Below, piece by piece: positions 42,967-53,136 of a stretch of 64,000 bases of DNA (within the stretch, counting starts at the first letter, position 1; each line of letters starts with the position of its first letter). Source of the stretch: Candidatus Latescibacterota bacterium (GTDB taxonomy: Bacteria > JAAXHH01). The notes beneath the pieces are model-generated. The model was not told where the DNA came from. It saw only the letters and a list, made by a program, of their open reading frames with translations, and searched no databases. Location of the stretch: NCBI GenBank assembly GCA_012270975.1, contig JAAXHH010000136.1, positions 23,945-87,944 on the forward strand. Reading direction: 5' to 3'. Position numbers and translations under genes: made by a program.

Positions 42967-45900
42967 ATGAAAATCATCGGTTTCTCCATCGGCAGGCCCG
43001 TAACGATCATCATGCTGATGACGGCGATGCTGCTCTTCGGCTCCATCGCCTTCTCGCGGCTGCCCATCAATCTGCTCCCGGACATCACGTACCCGACCCT
43101 GACGGTGCGCACCGAGTACGTCGGCGCCGCGCCGAACGAGATCGAGAACCTCATCTCCGAGCCCATCGAAGAGGCGGTGGGCGTGGTCACCGGCGTGGTG
43201 CGCGTCAGCTCCATTTCCCGCCCCGAGCGGTCCGACGTCATCCTGGAGTTCGAGTGGGGCACCAACATGGATTTCGCCAGCCTGAACGTGCGGGAGAAGA
43301 TCGACCTGCTCAACCTGCCTCAGGCGGCGGAGAAACCCATCCTGCTCCGGTTCGACCCGAGCCTCGATCCGATCCTGCGCATCGCGCTGTCCGGCAACGA
43401 GAGCCTCACCGCCCTGCGGATCATGGCGGAAGAGGAGATCAAGCGCGAACTGGAAGCCCTCGAGGGCGTCGCCGCCGTCAAGATCAGCGGCGGCCTGGAA
43501 GAGGAAATCCACGTGGAGCTGGACGAATCCCGGCTGGCCAGCCTCGGCATTCCCATCACCCAGGTGGCCACCCGGCTCGAGCAGGAGAACGTGAATGTCG
43601 CCGGCGGCACCATCAAGGACGGCGAGACGGAATACCTGGTGCGCATCCTGAACGAGTTCCAGGCCGTGGACGAGATCGGCGACATCATCGTCGGCCAGGT
43701 CAACACCGTGCCCATCCTGCTCTCCGACGTCGCCTCGGTGACGAAAAGCCACAAGGAACGCAAGCTGTCGGCGCGGATCGACGGCCGGGAGAGCATCGAG
43801 ATCGCCATCTACAAGGAAGCCGGCACCAATACGATCCAGGTGGGCCGGGTGGTCAAGGAACGGCTGGATTCGGTGCGGGAGACCGTGGCGGGCCTCACGT
43901 CCGGCGTGAACCTGGAGGTCGTCTTCGACCAGTCGATCTTCATTCAGCAGTCGGTGGACGAGGTGCTCAAGACGGCCATGTACGGCGGTATCCTCGCCAT
44001 CCTGGTCCTGTACCTGTTCCTGCGGAGTTCGAGCAGTCTCATCATCGGCGTGTCCATCCCCATTTCGGTGGTCACCACCTTCTTCTTCCTCTATGCCTTC
44101 GACGTCTCGCTGAACATCATGTCCCTCGGCGGGCTGGCCCTGGGGGTCGGCATGCTGGTGGACAACTCCATCGTGGTGCTGGAGGGCATCGACCGGCACC
44201 GCAGGCGAGGGGGCGACCTGCCCATTGCGGAGCGGGTACGCCTCGGCGCATCTGAAGTGGGGCAGGCCGTCGTGGCCGCGACGCTGACCACGGTGTGCGT
44301 CTTCGTGCCCATCGTCTTCGTGGAGGGCATCGCGGGACAGCTGTTCCGGGACCTGGCGCTGGCCGTCACCTTCTCGCTAATCGTGGCGACCCTGGTGGCC
44401 GTCACCCTGATCCCGGTGATCTCGTCGATCCTGCACCGCGACCGGGAGCAGTACGCGGACGACGGAGACGACCGATCCGCGCAGGACCCGACTACGGCGC
44501 TGGGCAAGATCCGGTCCGTGATCGGGACCGTCTGGACCGCATTTTCCAGTGGGCTGGGATACGTCGTAACGGGTGTATTCTATATCGTCAGGTGGGTACT
44601 TTTCACGGCCTGGGGACTGGTGCGCGTCGCGCTCTGGCCGGTGGGCTGGGTTTTCGACCGGATCTTCCCGGTCATCCAGCGGACCTACCCGCCGTTCCTG
44701 CGCTGGGCCCTGGTCCACCGCGTGCTGACGTTGTTCGCCGGGACCGCCTTGCTGGCCGGTTCCCTGTATGTCATTCCCACGATCGGCGTCGAACTGATTC
44801 CCCAGATGAGCCAGGGCGAGTTCTTCGTCAACGTCAAGCTGCCCGTGGGCACGCCGCTGCCCGTGACCGAGAACGCGTTGAATCGCATGTCGGACATCGC
44901 CCGGGACTACCCGGAAGTGAGCACCGTGTACGTGCTGGCGGGGACCATGGGCCAGTCCGGCGGCAACGCGGGCGAGGAGCGGGAGAACATCGGCCAGCTG
45001 CACATCCGGCTGGAACCGGGACTGCGCGGGGAGGTGGAAGAGACCGTAATGAACCGCCTGCGGATGGATTTCGAATCCATTCCCGGCATCGAGGCGCCCG
45101 AGTTCGCCCGTCCCGCGCTCTTCAGTTTCAAGAACCCGGTGGAGGTGGAAGTCAGCGGGTACAACCTGACCCGGTTGACGGAGGTTTCCGAGGGACTCGC
45201 GGAGGAGATGTCCACGGTGCCCGGCCTGACCGACGTGAAGGCCAGCATGGAAGGCGGGAATCCCGAGGTCCAGATCCTCTTCGACCGACGGAAGCTCGCC
45301 AACCTGGGACTCAACCTGGGCACGGTCACGCAGATCGTGCAGAACAAGGTCCAGGGCAACGTGGCCACGGAGCTCACCCGCCGGGACCGGAAGATCGATA
45401 TCCGCGTATGGGCCGAGGACGAGACCCGGCTGAGCCTGGAGGCCATCCGTCGGCTCGTGGTCAACCCGGAGGGGACCGTGCCGGTCCCCCTGTCGGCCGT
45501 GGCCGACGTCCGCGTCTCCCAGGGACCGAGCGAGATCAGGCGGGTCAACCAGCAGCGCGTGGCCATCGTGTCCGCGGGCTTGTCGGGCCGTTCGCTCGGT
45601 GACGCGGCGGAGGACATCCAGGGCATCATCGACGGCTTCAGCCTGCCCATCGATTTCATCGTGGGCATCAAGGGGCAGAACGAGGAGATGCAGGTGGCCT
45701 TCGCCAGCCTGCAGTTCGCCATTCTGCTCTCGATCTTTCTCGTCTACTTGGTCATGGCGTCGCAGTTCGAATCGCTGCTCCATCCCTTCGTGATCATGTT
45801 CACCTTTCCCTTTTCCATCATCGGCGTGGTCGCGACGCTGGTACTCACGGGCCAGACCATCAGTGTCGTCGTGCTGATCGGGGTGATCATGCTCACCGGG

Positions 45901-46257
45901 ATCGTGGTGAATAACGCCATCGTGCTGGTGGATTACATCAACCAACTGCGCCGCAGGGGCTCGGAACTGCAGGAGGCCATCGTCGAGGCGGCCCAGACGC
46001 GCCTCTGGCCCATCATGATGACGACGGCGACCACGGTCCTCGGCCTGCTGCCCATGGCCATCGGCGTGGGCGAGGGCGCCGAACTGAGGGCGCCCATGGC
46101 CATAACCGTGATCGGCGGACTCATCGCCGGCACGATGGTGACGCTGGTCCTGGTACCGCTCATTTACATGACGATAGAGTCGGCCATGGCAAGGGTATAC
46201 AGCCTGTTTACCAGAACAGCCGGGCAACCGGTGTCCCAGGAGGTGGCAGAGGCATGA
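42967..46257 (+). CDS. RND efflux permease (AcrB/MdtB-like), first of a pair
   Basis: A 1096-residue proton-driven exporter. Family marks include FSIGRPVTIIMLMTAMLLFG, the pore-domain LEQENVNVAGGTI, and helix 4 LGVGMLVDNSIVVLEG with one acidic residue. Between helices 6 and 7 (about residues 495-578) it has a longer, very hydrophobic segment than AcrB, suggesting added membrane helices. The second permease starts within its stop (ATGA), so the two are translationally coupled and may form a hetero-trimer like MdtBC. Confidence 0.93.
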   Translation: MKIIGFSIGRPVTIIMLMTAMLLFGSIAFSRLPINLLPDITYPTLTVRTEYVGAAPNEIENLISEPIEEAVGVVTGVVRVSSISRPERSDVILEFEWGTNMDFASLNVREKIDLLNLPQAAEKPILLRFDPSLDPILRIALSGNESLTALRIMAEEEIKRELEALEGVAAVKISGGLEEEIHVELDESRLASLGIPITQVATRLEQENVNVAGGTIKDGETEYLVRILNEFQAVDEIGDIIVGQVNTVPILLSDVASVTKSHKERKLSARIDGRESIEIAIYKEAGTNTIQVGRVVKERLDSVRETVAGLTSGVNLEVVFDQSIFIQQSVDEVLKTAMYGGILAILVLYLFLRSSSSLIIGVSIPISVVTTFFFLYAFDVSLNIMSLGGLALGVGMLVDNSIVVLEGIDRHRRRGGDLPIAERVRLGASEVGQAVVAATLTTVCVFVPIVFVEGIAGQLFRDLALAVTFSLIVATLVAVTLIPVISSILHRDREQYADDGDDRSAQDPTTALGKIRSVIGTVWTAFSSGLGYVVTGVFYIVRWVLFTAWGLVRVALWPVGWVFDRIFPVIQRTYPPFLRWALVHRVLTLFAGTALLAGSLYVIPTIGVELIPQMSQGEFFVNVKLPVGTPLPVTENALNRMSDIARDYPEVSTVYVLAGTMGQSGGNAGEERENIGQLHIRLEPGLRGEVEETVMNRLRMDFESIPGIEAPEFARPALFSFKNPVEVEVSGYNLTRLTEVSEGLAEEMSTVPGLTDVKASMEGGNPEVQILFDRRKLANLGLNLGTVTQIVQNKVQGNVATELTRRDRKIDIRVWAEDETRLSLEAIRRLVVNPEGTVPVPLSAVADVRVSQGPSEIRRVNQQRVAIVSAGLSGRSLGDAAEDIQGIIDGFSLPIDFIVGIKGQNEEMQVAFASLQFAILLSIFLVYLVMASQFESLLHPFVIMFTFPFSIIGVVATLVLTGQTISVVVLIGVIMLTGIVVNNAIVLVDYINQLRRRGSELQEAIVEAAQTRLWPIMMTTATTVLGLLPMAIGVGEGAELRAPMAITVIGGLIAGTMVTLVLVPLIYMTIESAMARVYSLFTRTAGQPVSQEVAEA

Positions 46258-49200
46258 GCATAGCCGAATTTTCCGTAAACCGACCGGTCACGACGATCAT
46301 GATCATCGTGAGCGTCGTCACCCTGGGTGTGATCTCCTATACCAAGCTGCCGCTGATGTTCCTGCCGGACATGTCCTTCCCGTCCCTGAACGTCAGCGTG
46401 CCGTACCCGTCCTCGTCGCCCGAGGAAGTGGAACGGCTGATCACGCGGCCGCTGGAGGACGCCTTCGGCACGCTGAGCAACATGAAGAGCATGGAGTCCC
46501 ATTCCAGCGACGACAACGCGCGGGTCCGCATCGAGTTCGAGACGGGCACGGACATGAACATGGCGGCCATGGAGGTCCGCGACCGGATCGACCAGGTCCG
46601 GGGCGACCTGCCCGGCGACGTGGAACGTGTCCGCATCCGCCGCTGGAACCCGAACGATATGCCCATCTACAACTTCAGCGTGGCATGGGGCGGGGACCCC
46701 GCGGAGTTCTATAACATCGTCACCAAGGTGATCCAGCCGCGCATCCAGCGCGTGGAAGGCGTGGCGAACGTGGAAATCAGCGGGATGATCGAAAAGCAGC
46801 TGCTCGTGCACGTGGACGCCGAAAAGCTGCAGTCCCACAACCTGGATCTGTTCAATCTCAGCCAGACCCTGGTGCAGAACAACGTTACCCTGACGGCCGG
46901 GACGGTCACCGAGGGCGGCCGGAAGTACTCGGTCCGTTCCGTGAACGAGTACCGGGCGGCCGAGGAGGTGGCGAACCTGCCGATACCGGGTACGACCCTG
47001 TCGCTGAGCGACGTGGCGGAGGTGAAATTCGACTACCCGGAGGACGACAGCTTCCAGCGCCTGAACGGGGTAGACGCGGTCACCATCAGGGTGTACAAGA
47101 CGTCCACAGCCAACATCGTGGACGTGGCGCAGCGCACCCAGTCCGTGCTGGATGAACTCCAGACGCAGCCCCAGTTCGCCGACCTGGAAACGCGGGTCTT
47201 CTTCGACCAGTCGCAGAGCATAACGGACCGGCTTTCGGACCTGCGGAACACGGGACTGCTGGGGGGCATGCTGGCGGTCATCGTGCTGTTCCTCTTCCTG
47301 CGGAACGTACGGAGCACCCTGATCATCAGCCTGGCGATCCCCATATCGATCATCTGCACCTTCACCTTCATGTACCTGCTGCGGCAGGGCGCCGGATCCA
47401 CGGTTTCCATCAACCTGATCTCGCTCATGGGGCTGATGCTGGCGGTGGGCATGCTCGTGGACGCCGCCGTGGTGGTGCTGGAGAGCATCTACCGGCACCG
47501 CCAGGAGGGCAACCTGCCGGCGCGGATCGCGGCTGTCGTGGGCACCCGTGAAGTGACCATGGCCATCATCGCGGCGACGGCGACAACCCTGTGCGTCTTC
47601 ATGCCCCTCGTCTTCATGGGCGGCGGCAGCCGGTTCATGCTCTTCATGAAAGACTTCGTCGTCACCTTCTGCATCGTCATGGTGGCGGCGGTGTTCATCG
47701 CCCTGACGCTCATCCCGCTGGTTTCCTCGAGACTGTTCAACCGGCCGCTGGGCAAGCCATCGGCGTTCTTCGCGAGGCTGTCGGGGCTATACACTTCGGT
47801 CCTCGCCTGGAACCTCAAGCACCGGTTCGTCACCGTGGTCTCCTTCGCCGCGATTCTCTACGGCAGCTACTGGCTGTACCAGAACATCGAGACGGAGTTC
47901 CAGCCCATGGCGCCGACGCGGGACATCACGATCGCCGCGGATCTGCCGGGCAGCTACAGCATCGAGGACGTCAAGGCCGTCTTCACGGACGTGGAGAAAC
48001 TCCTGCTGGACCGCAAGGAGGATTTCCACATCGAATCCATCTCGTCTTACGGCAGCTTGCGCCGGGCCAACATCCGCATCGTGCTGACCCCGCCGGAGGA
48101 ACGGCAGGAGTCTGCCACGCAGCTTCAGACCCGGATCACCAGCGCGCTGCCCGAGATCGCGGGCGTGCGGTGGAGACCCGGCCGGATGCGCCGTTACGGC
48201 GGCGGGCAGTCGGGGGTGGACGTCGAACTCCGCGGCGACAACATGGCGGTGCTTTCCAACATCGCCGAGGATATCCGGGGCCGGATGGAGGTCATCCCGG
48301 GCCTCAAGGACGTGGATACCAGCCTGGAGCGGGGCGACGAAGAGATCCAGGTACAGGTCGACCGGGCCATGGCCCAGACCTACGGCATCTCGCCGCGACA
48401 GGCGGCCCGTACGGTGCAGGCGGCGCTGAGCAGCCGCGCCCGGGGCAAATTCAAGGCCGACGACCGCGAAGTGGACATCCTGCTGCACCTGGAGGAAGAG
48501 GACCGGGCCAGCATGCAGAAGCTGCAGAACATGACCTTCGAACGGGCTGAAGGCGGCATGATCCCCGTGGGGAACCTGGCCAGCTTCTCCCGTCAGAAAG
48601 GGCCCGACGTCATCGAGCGGCACGACCGGGAATCGCAGGTCGAAGTGGGCGGCAACACCGAAAGGGCCGGGACGCGCGGGATCAACGCGCAGGTGACGGA
48701 GATGATGGAAGGCATCGATCTGCCGCCGGGTTACTCGTGGAGCATGGGCCGGAACTGGAACATGATGCGCGAATCCCAGAGCGAGTTTCTATTCGCCATC
48801 CTGCTTTCCGTCGTGCTCATCTACCTGATCATGGCGGCCATATCGGAGTCCTTCATCCAGCCCTTCACGATCCTGTTGTCGGTGCTCTGCGGACTGGTGG
48901 GCGCTTTCGTCGTGTTCTACCTTTCCGGAACGACGCTGAACACAAACTCCTATCTCGGCGTCATCGTACTGTCCGGACTGGCGGTGAACAACGCCATTGT
49001 GCTCATCGACCACGTGAACCATTTGCGCAAGGAGGGGAAGACCCGCACGGAGGCCCTGCTCCTGGGCGGCCGGCACCGGCTGCGGCCGATCCTGATGACG
49101 TCATTGACGACCATCTTCGGCCTGCTGCCCATGGTGGCCCCCATCCTCTTTCCCGAGATCTTCGGTCCCGTGGAAGACCGCGGTGCCAACCAGTGGGGCC

Positions 49201-49334
49201 CGGTCAGCCTGGCCCTCGTGGGCGGCCTGACCACCTCGGGCATCCTGACGCTGATCCTGCTGCCGACGGTCTACACGATCTTCGAGGACCTGAGCCGGTG
49301 GGTCACGTCGAGCGTGAAGCGGGCCTGGGCGTAA
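46254..49334 (+). CDS. RND efflux permease, second of a pair
   Basis: A 1026-residue RND protein related to the preceding one. Landmarks are VNRPVTTIMIIVSVVTLGVI, the porter domain LSQTLVQNNVTLTAGTV, helix 4 MLAVGMLVDAAVVVLESIY and helix 10 LAVNNAIVLIDHVNHLRKEG. The latter has Asn in place of the Lys that is typical of AcrB in that helix. It ends the operon just before a strong terminator; no outer-membrane channel gene is present in the window. Confidence 0.93.
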   Translation: MSIAEFSVNRPVTTIMIIVSVVTLGVISYTKLPLMFLPDMSFPSLNVSVPYPSSSPEEVERLITRPLEDAFGTLSNMKSMESHSSDDNARVRIEFETGTDMNMAAMEVRDRIDQVRGDLPGDVERVRIRRWNPNDMPIYNFSVAWGGDPAEFYNIVTKVIQPRIQRVEGVANVEISGMIEKQLLVHVDAEKLQSHNLDLFNLSQTLVQNNVTLTAGTVTEGGRKYSVRSVNEYRAAEEVANLPIPGTTLSLSDVAEVKFDYPEDDSFQRLNGVDAVTIRVYKTSTANIVDVAQRTQSVLDELQTQPQFADLETRVFFDQSQSITDRLSDLRNTGLLGGMLAVIVLFLFLRNVRSTLIISLAIPISIICTFTFMYLLRQGAGSTVSINLISLMGLMLAVGMLVDAAVVVLESIYRHRQEGNLPARIAAVVGTREVTMAIIAATATTLCVFMPLVFMGGGSRFMLFMKDFVVTFCIVMVAAVFIALTLIPLVSSRLFNRPLGKPSAFFARLSGLYTSVLAWNLKHRFVTVVSFAAILYGSYWLYQNIETEFQPMAPTRDITIAADLPGSYSIEDVKAVFTDVEKLLLDRKEDFHIESISSYGSLRRANIRIVLTPPEERQESATQLQTRITSALPEIAGVRWRPGRMRRYGGGQSGVDVELRGDNMAVLSNIAEDIRGRMEVIPGLKDVDTSLERGDEEIQVQVDRAMAQTYGISPRQAARTVQAALSSRARGKFKADDREVDILLHLEEEDRASMQKLQNMTFERAEGGMIPVGNLASFSRQKGPDVIERHDRESQVEVGGNTERAGTRGINAQVTEMMEGIDLPPGYSWSMGRNWNMMRESQSEFLFAILLSVVLIYLIMAAISESFIQPFTILLSVLCGLVGAFVVFYLSGTTLNTNSYLGVIVLSGLAVNNAIVLIDHVNHLRKEGKTRTEALLLGGRHRLRPILMTSLTTIFGLLPMVAPILFPEIFGPVEDRGANQWGPVSLALVGGLTTSGILTLILLPTVYTIFEDLSRWVTSSVKRAWA

Positions 49335-49402
49335 GCGGAAGGGATAGCGCACAAGCGCGGTCTGAAGGTAAAGCGCACCGTAAGGTGACGCGCAAAATAC
49401 AG

Positions 49403-49446
49403 AAACGCCCGGTCCTGGAATCGTAGAAACCAGGGCCGGGCGTTTT
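49403..49446. terminator. Bidirectional rho-independent terminator
   Basis: A 16-base-pair stem (AAACGCCCGGTCCTGG with CCAGGGCCGGGCGTTT) encloses an 11-base loop, with T on the right and A on the left. It lies between the convergent RND and glnE genes and can serve both. Confidence 0.88.
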
Positions 49447-49452
49447 CAGTTA

Positions 49453-51024
49453 TCACATCGCCGAATGGAACACCCGGTCGTAGATCTGGTGGACGCGGGC
49501 GGTGTGTTTCCCGTAGGCTTCCAGCATCCTGTCCGGCGCGGCCTCCCTCGCCTCGAGGGAAACGCCCGACAGGCCCATCATGCCGGCCAGGACGGCCTGG
49601 GCGTCGCGGTCCCGGGGAATCTCGTGGGTCTGGTGGCCCGACGTCATCTGGATGCGGTTTTCAAGGTCCCGCAGGAAGAGATAGGCCTCGTCCAGGTCGG
49701 ACGCTTCCTCATCCGACAGGTATCCCTTTTCCGCCAGCGCGGCCAGCATCTTGCGCGTACCCCGTTCCCAGGGCCAGCCCTGGACCCCGCCGTACACCAG
49801 CTGGAATCCCTGGGCGATGAACTCGATCTCCCGGATGCCGCCTTTTCCCAGCTTGACGTGGTAGTCCCCGCTCCCCCGTTCTACCAGCGCTTTCGCGATC
49901 CGTTCCCGCATGTGGTTGATATCTTCCAGGATCAGCGGTTGGTCGAGGGCGGGGTAGAACACGAAAGGCTGGATCGTGTCGAGGAACCGGCCGCCCACTT
50001 CCCTGCTCCCCGCCGAGCACCGGGCCTTCAGGAGCGCCTGCCGTTGCCAGGCCTGGCCCTGGATTTCGTAGTGCCACCGGTAGCCGTCGATCGAATTGGC
50101 AATGTCGCCGGCCCGTCCCTCCGGACGCAGACGCAGGTCGACGCGGAACACCTGCCCGTCCGGTGTGAGCCGGCTGATGAGGTCGGTGATCGCCCGGGCG
50201 AGCTTCGGGTAGAACTCGTAGGTGGATGTCCCGTCCTTCTCGGTTCGGCCGTCCGTGGCGTCGTACACGTAGAGCAGGTCGATATCCGAACTGAAGTTGA
50301 GGTCCCGGCCGCCGAGCTTCCCCATGCCGATGACGGCGAAGCCGCTCGGCTTCGATCCTTCGAGCAACGGCCGGCCGTGCCGCGCCTCCAGTTTCATGCC
50401 GCACACATCGTGGGCGGCCTGCAGGCAGAGGTCGGCCACGTCCGTGAGCCGTTCCAGGACCGCCGGCGTCCCGGATTGCTTCATCAGGTCGCACACGGCG
50501 ATGCGCAGGTAGGTCCGCTTCTTGAAGGTGCGCAGGGGCTTCATGGCCTCGTCGGGCGATGACACGCCCCTCAGCATACCTGCCAGTTCCGCGTCCAGCT
50601 CATCGGCGTCCTGCAACTTCCGCCACGCGTCTCCGGCGAAGGTGTCGAGCAGGAACCCCACGTCCTGGAAGAGCACGGTGCTGAGGTACGGGCTGCAGGA
50701 CAGGATCGTGAGCAGGGCGTCCCGGGATTCCGAGGGGACGGCCAGCAGGTCCAGCAGGGCCGGGACGTGATCGTCACCGCACCGCGCAAAGAGCGTTTGG
50801 AGACCGATGAGGGCCCGGTCGGGCTGCAGAGAGGTCCCCGCGGCTTCGACCAGCGCCGGGAAGGGATTCCCCGGAATCGCCAGCGGGGCCAGGCGCTTTT
50901 CGACCTGTCCGAGCAGGCGCCAGGCATCGGCCGGATCGCCGAAGCCGACGGACCGCAGATGGCCGGTCACCGCGTCCGGAACCGGCGACGCGAGCGCTTC
51001 GCAATCGATGTTGAGGGTCGTCAT
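49453..51024 (-). CDS. Half-length GlnE-like glutamine synthetase adenylyltransferase
   Basis: A 523-residue protein matching only the first half of GlnE. The single nucleotidyltransferase domain is at about 230-330 (GMGKLGGRDLNFSSDIDLL, then FRVDLRLRPEGRAG), followed by a helical domain with KLGKGGIREIEFIAQGFQL and DLENRIQMTSGHQTHEIP. Normal GlnE has about 950 residues with a deadenylylating domain and a C-terminal adenylylating domain; the second is absent and nothing like it follows before the terminator. It lies just downstream of glnA on the same strand. Confidence 0.88.
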   Translation of the reverse strand: MTTLNIDCEALASPVPDAVTGHLRSVGFGDPADAWRLLGQVEKRLAPLAIPGNPFPALVEAAGTSLQPDRALIGLQTLFARCGDDHVPALLDLLAVPSESRDALLTILSCSPYLSTVLFQDVGFLLDTFAGDAWRKLQDADELDAELAGMLRGVSSPDEAMKPLRTFKKRTYLRIAVCDLMKQSGTPAVLERLTDVADLCLQAAHDVCGMKLEARHGRPLLEGSKPSGFAVIGMGKLGGRDLNFSSDIDLLYVYDATDGRTEKDGTSTYEFYPKLARAITDLISRLTPDGQVFRVDLRLRPEGRAGDIANSIDGYRWHYEIQGQAWQRQALLKARCSAGSREVGGRFLDTIQPFVFYPALDQPLILEDINHMRERIAKALVERGSGDYHVKLGKGGIREIEFIAQGFQLVYGGVQGWPWERGTRKMLAALAEKGYLSDEEASDLDEAYLFLRDLENRIQMTSGHQTHEIPRDRDAQAVLAGMMGLSGVSLEAREAAPDRMLEAYGKHTARVHQIYDRVFHSAM

Positions 51025-51110
51025 GGGCGTGGTCTGTCGAGATTAACGTTCATGATGCTTCACGTCCGGCGGGCGCGACCGAACTGCCCGTCACCGGTGC
51101 GATCCGTCTG

Positions 51111-51152
51111 AAAAAAGACCGCGCCTCCCCGCGTCGAAACGGAGGAGGCGCG
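51111..51152 (-). terminator. Rho-independent terminator after glnA
   Basis: On the minus strand, a 9-bp stem (GGAGGCGCG side at 51144-51152, CGCGCCTCC side at 51120-51128) with a 15-base loop is followed by GGTCTTTTTT. It sits 33 bases after the glnA stop and would separate glnA from the half-glnE gene. Confidence 0.78.
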
Positions 51153-51184
51153 CGCGTTACAATGAAACTCTACCGCCGTACGAT

Positions 51185-52600
51185 CTAGATGTCGTAGTAG
51201 AGACCGAACTCCCACGGGTGCGGACGCAGGCGAATCTGGTCCAGCTCGTTCTCCCGCTTGTAATCGAGGTAGGTCTCGATCAGGTCAGGCGTGAACACGT
51301 CGCCCTTGAGGAGATAGTCGTGATCGTCCTCCAGGGCATCCAGCGCCTCGCCGAGATCCTGCGGCGTGTGGGCCACTTCCGCGGCCTGTTCCGGCTCGAG
51401 ATCGTAGAGGTCGAGGTCGATGGGCTCAGGCGGCTCGATCCGGTTCTCGATGCCGTCCAGCCCGGCCATCATCATGGCCGTGAAGGCCAGGTAGGGATTG
51501 GCCCCCGGATCGGGCGTCCGGAATTCGATCCGCTTCGCCTTCTCGCTCTTCGAATACATGGGGATCCGCACGCAGGCGCTGCGGTTGCGCTGCGAATAGA
51601 TCAGGTTGATCGGCGCTTCGTAACCCGGGACGAGCCTCCGGTAGGAGTTCGTCGTCGGCGCGGCGAAGGCCAGGACCGAGGCGCAGTGCTTGAGCAGCCC
51701 GCCGATATAGTGCCGGGCCATGTCGCTCAGGTCGGCGTACGTGCCGGCCTCGAAGAAGAGGTTCTTGCCGTCTTTCCACAGGCTCTGGTGCACGTGCATG
51801 CCCGACCCGTTGTCCTCGAAGATGGGCTTCGGCATGAAGGTCACCGTCTTGCCCGCCTGCCTGGCGACGTTCTTGACGATGTACTTGTACATGAGCAGGT
51901 CGTCGGACATGCGCAGCAGGGTGTTGAAGCGGATGTCGATCTCGGCCTGTCCCGCCGTGCCCACCTCGTGGTGGTGCACTTCGGACTCGATGCCCATGCT
52001 CCGGAGCGTCAGCACCATGCGGGTACGCAGGTCCTGGTGGGTGTCGGTCGGCGGCACGGGGAAATACCCGCGCTTGTAGGGAATCTTGTTGCCGAGGTTG
52101 GGACCTTCGTTCCGTCCCGTGTTCCACCAGCCCTCGCCGGCGTCGATCCGGTGGAAGCTGGCGTTCGGCTTCTGGGCGAACCGTACGTCATCGAAGATGT
52201 AGAACTCGGCTTCCGGGCCGAAGTAGGCCGTGTCGGCGATGCCCACGGACTGCATGTAGGCCTCGGCCTTCTGGGCGACGTAACGCGGGTCGCGCGTGTA
52301 CATTTCAAGCGTCACCGGGTCCTTGACGTTGCAGACCATGATCAGCGTCTTCACCTCGGTGAAGGGATCCATCTTGGCCGACTGCGGATCCGGGATCAGG
52401 ATCATGTCGCTCTTGTCGATCGTCTGGAAACCACGGACGCTCGAACCGTCGAAACCGACGCCTTCCTCGAAAGTCTCTTCTTCCAGCGTTTCGATCGGCG
52501 CTGAGAAGTGCTGCCAGGTTCCAGGCACGTCGATGAACCGGTAGTCCACCATTTCGGCGCCATTATCCCTGGCGAATGCGATTACCTCGATTGGGGTCAC
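51185..52600 (-). CDS. glnA: Type I glutamine synthetase
   Basis: A 471-residue enzyme making glutamine from glutamate, ammonia and ATP. Signatures: [68 protein letters not shown], and [17 protein letters not shown]. The C-terminal [14 protein letters not shown] keeps the tyrosine (about residue 399) that is adenylylated in class I-beta enzymes. GTG at 52600 with GGAGGAG is the start. The neighbouring half-GlnE is the natural candidate to act on that tyrosine. Confidence 0.96.
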   Translation of the reverse strand: MTPIEVIAFARDNGAEMVDYRFIDVPGTWQHFSAPIETLEEETFEEGVGFDGSSVRGFQTIDKSDMILIPDPQSAKMDPFTEVKTLIMVCNVKDPVTLEMYTRDPRYVAQKAEAYMQSVGIADTAYFGPEAEFYIFDDVRFAQKPNASFHRIDAGEGWWNTGRNEGPNLGNKIPYKRGYFPVPPTDTHQDLRTRMVLTLRSMGIESEVHHHEVGTAGQAEIDIRFNTLLRMSDDLLMYKYIVKNVARQAGKTVTFMPKPIFEDNGSGMHVHQSLWKDGKNLFFEAGTYADLSDMARHYIGGLLKHCASVLAFAAPTTNSYRRLVPGYEAPINLIYSQRNRSACVRIPMYSKSEKAKRIEFRTPDPGANPYLAFTAMMMAGLDGIENRIEPPEPIDLDLYDLEPEQAAEVAHTPQDLGEALDALEDDHDYLLKGDVFTPDLIETYLDYKRENELDQIRLRPHPWEFGLYYDI

Positions 52601-52964
52601 GAGTATTGCTCCTCCCTGTTGGGGTCCGTCTGAATCGACGATGAAAAGATCCGGACCGACTGTCGACCGACCACGAAGACGGATGCGACAGGTCCCATCG
52701 TCGCAGCAACTATGGATTTTGCCAAAAAATCGGATTCAGCAAACTTAATGTATACCGTCATTGTTTCGCAAGTGTTTCCCCGAAGTTAAATCCTTGTTAA
52801 ATCGTCGAATTTCTTTTTGAATCTCCTGACTGGATGGATATGGATCGATTCGTTCGACCACGGGACTGTGTATCGACATTTTCGGGAAGAAACCCCCTTG
52901 AAATCCCGGGCTTCCATATCGGGTTCGCGACCGTCAAACGGCACGCCTTCCCACGGAAAATGTA
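52601..52964. other. Intergenic region upstream of glnA and htrA
   Basis: Together with the htrA promoter and leader, this forms a 536-base divergent gap. It holds an AT-rich tract near 52715-52800 likely to contain the glnA promoter (GTATAC at 52751), though no firm -35/-10 pair or sigma-54 site was found. A 70-codon open frame at 52817 has no ribosome site or family features. Confidence 0.4.
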
Positions 52965-52993
52965 TTGACGCGAAGGGCCCTCGCCCGTATATA
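52965..52993 (+). promoter_or_regulatory. Sigma-70 promoter of the htrA envelope operon
   Basis: -35 TTGACG (52965-52970), 17-base spacer, -10 TATATA (52988-52993). It begins a leader of about 135 bases before the htrA ATG. Confidence 0.72.
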
Positions 52994-53012
52994 TGGGTTA
53001 ACTATTTCAGGA

Positions 53013-53043
53013 CCGGAGCAACGGATTGAAAAGGTTGCTCCGG
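53013..53043 (+). other. Leader hairpin upstream of htrA
   Basis: CCGGAGCAAC (53013-53022) and GTTGCTCCGG (53034-53043) are perfect 10-bp complements around an 11-base loop. They lie near the 5' end of the predicted mRNA, without a T-run, so not a terminator. It could protect the 5' end or be a protein/RNA-binding site. Confidence 0.55.
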
Positions 53044-53136
53044 GTCATTCAGGCGCAAGACTTCTCCCGGCGATTCCGACTGAAATCAGCGTTGCCTTAG
53101 ATTCTGCATGGCTGCGGTGCGGATGCCCGGTGCCGA

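Noticed and set aside
52817..53029. 70-codon open frame upstream of htrA
   Set aside because: It runs through the predicted htrA promoter and leader and has no start signal.
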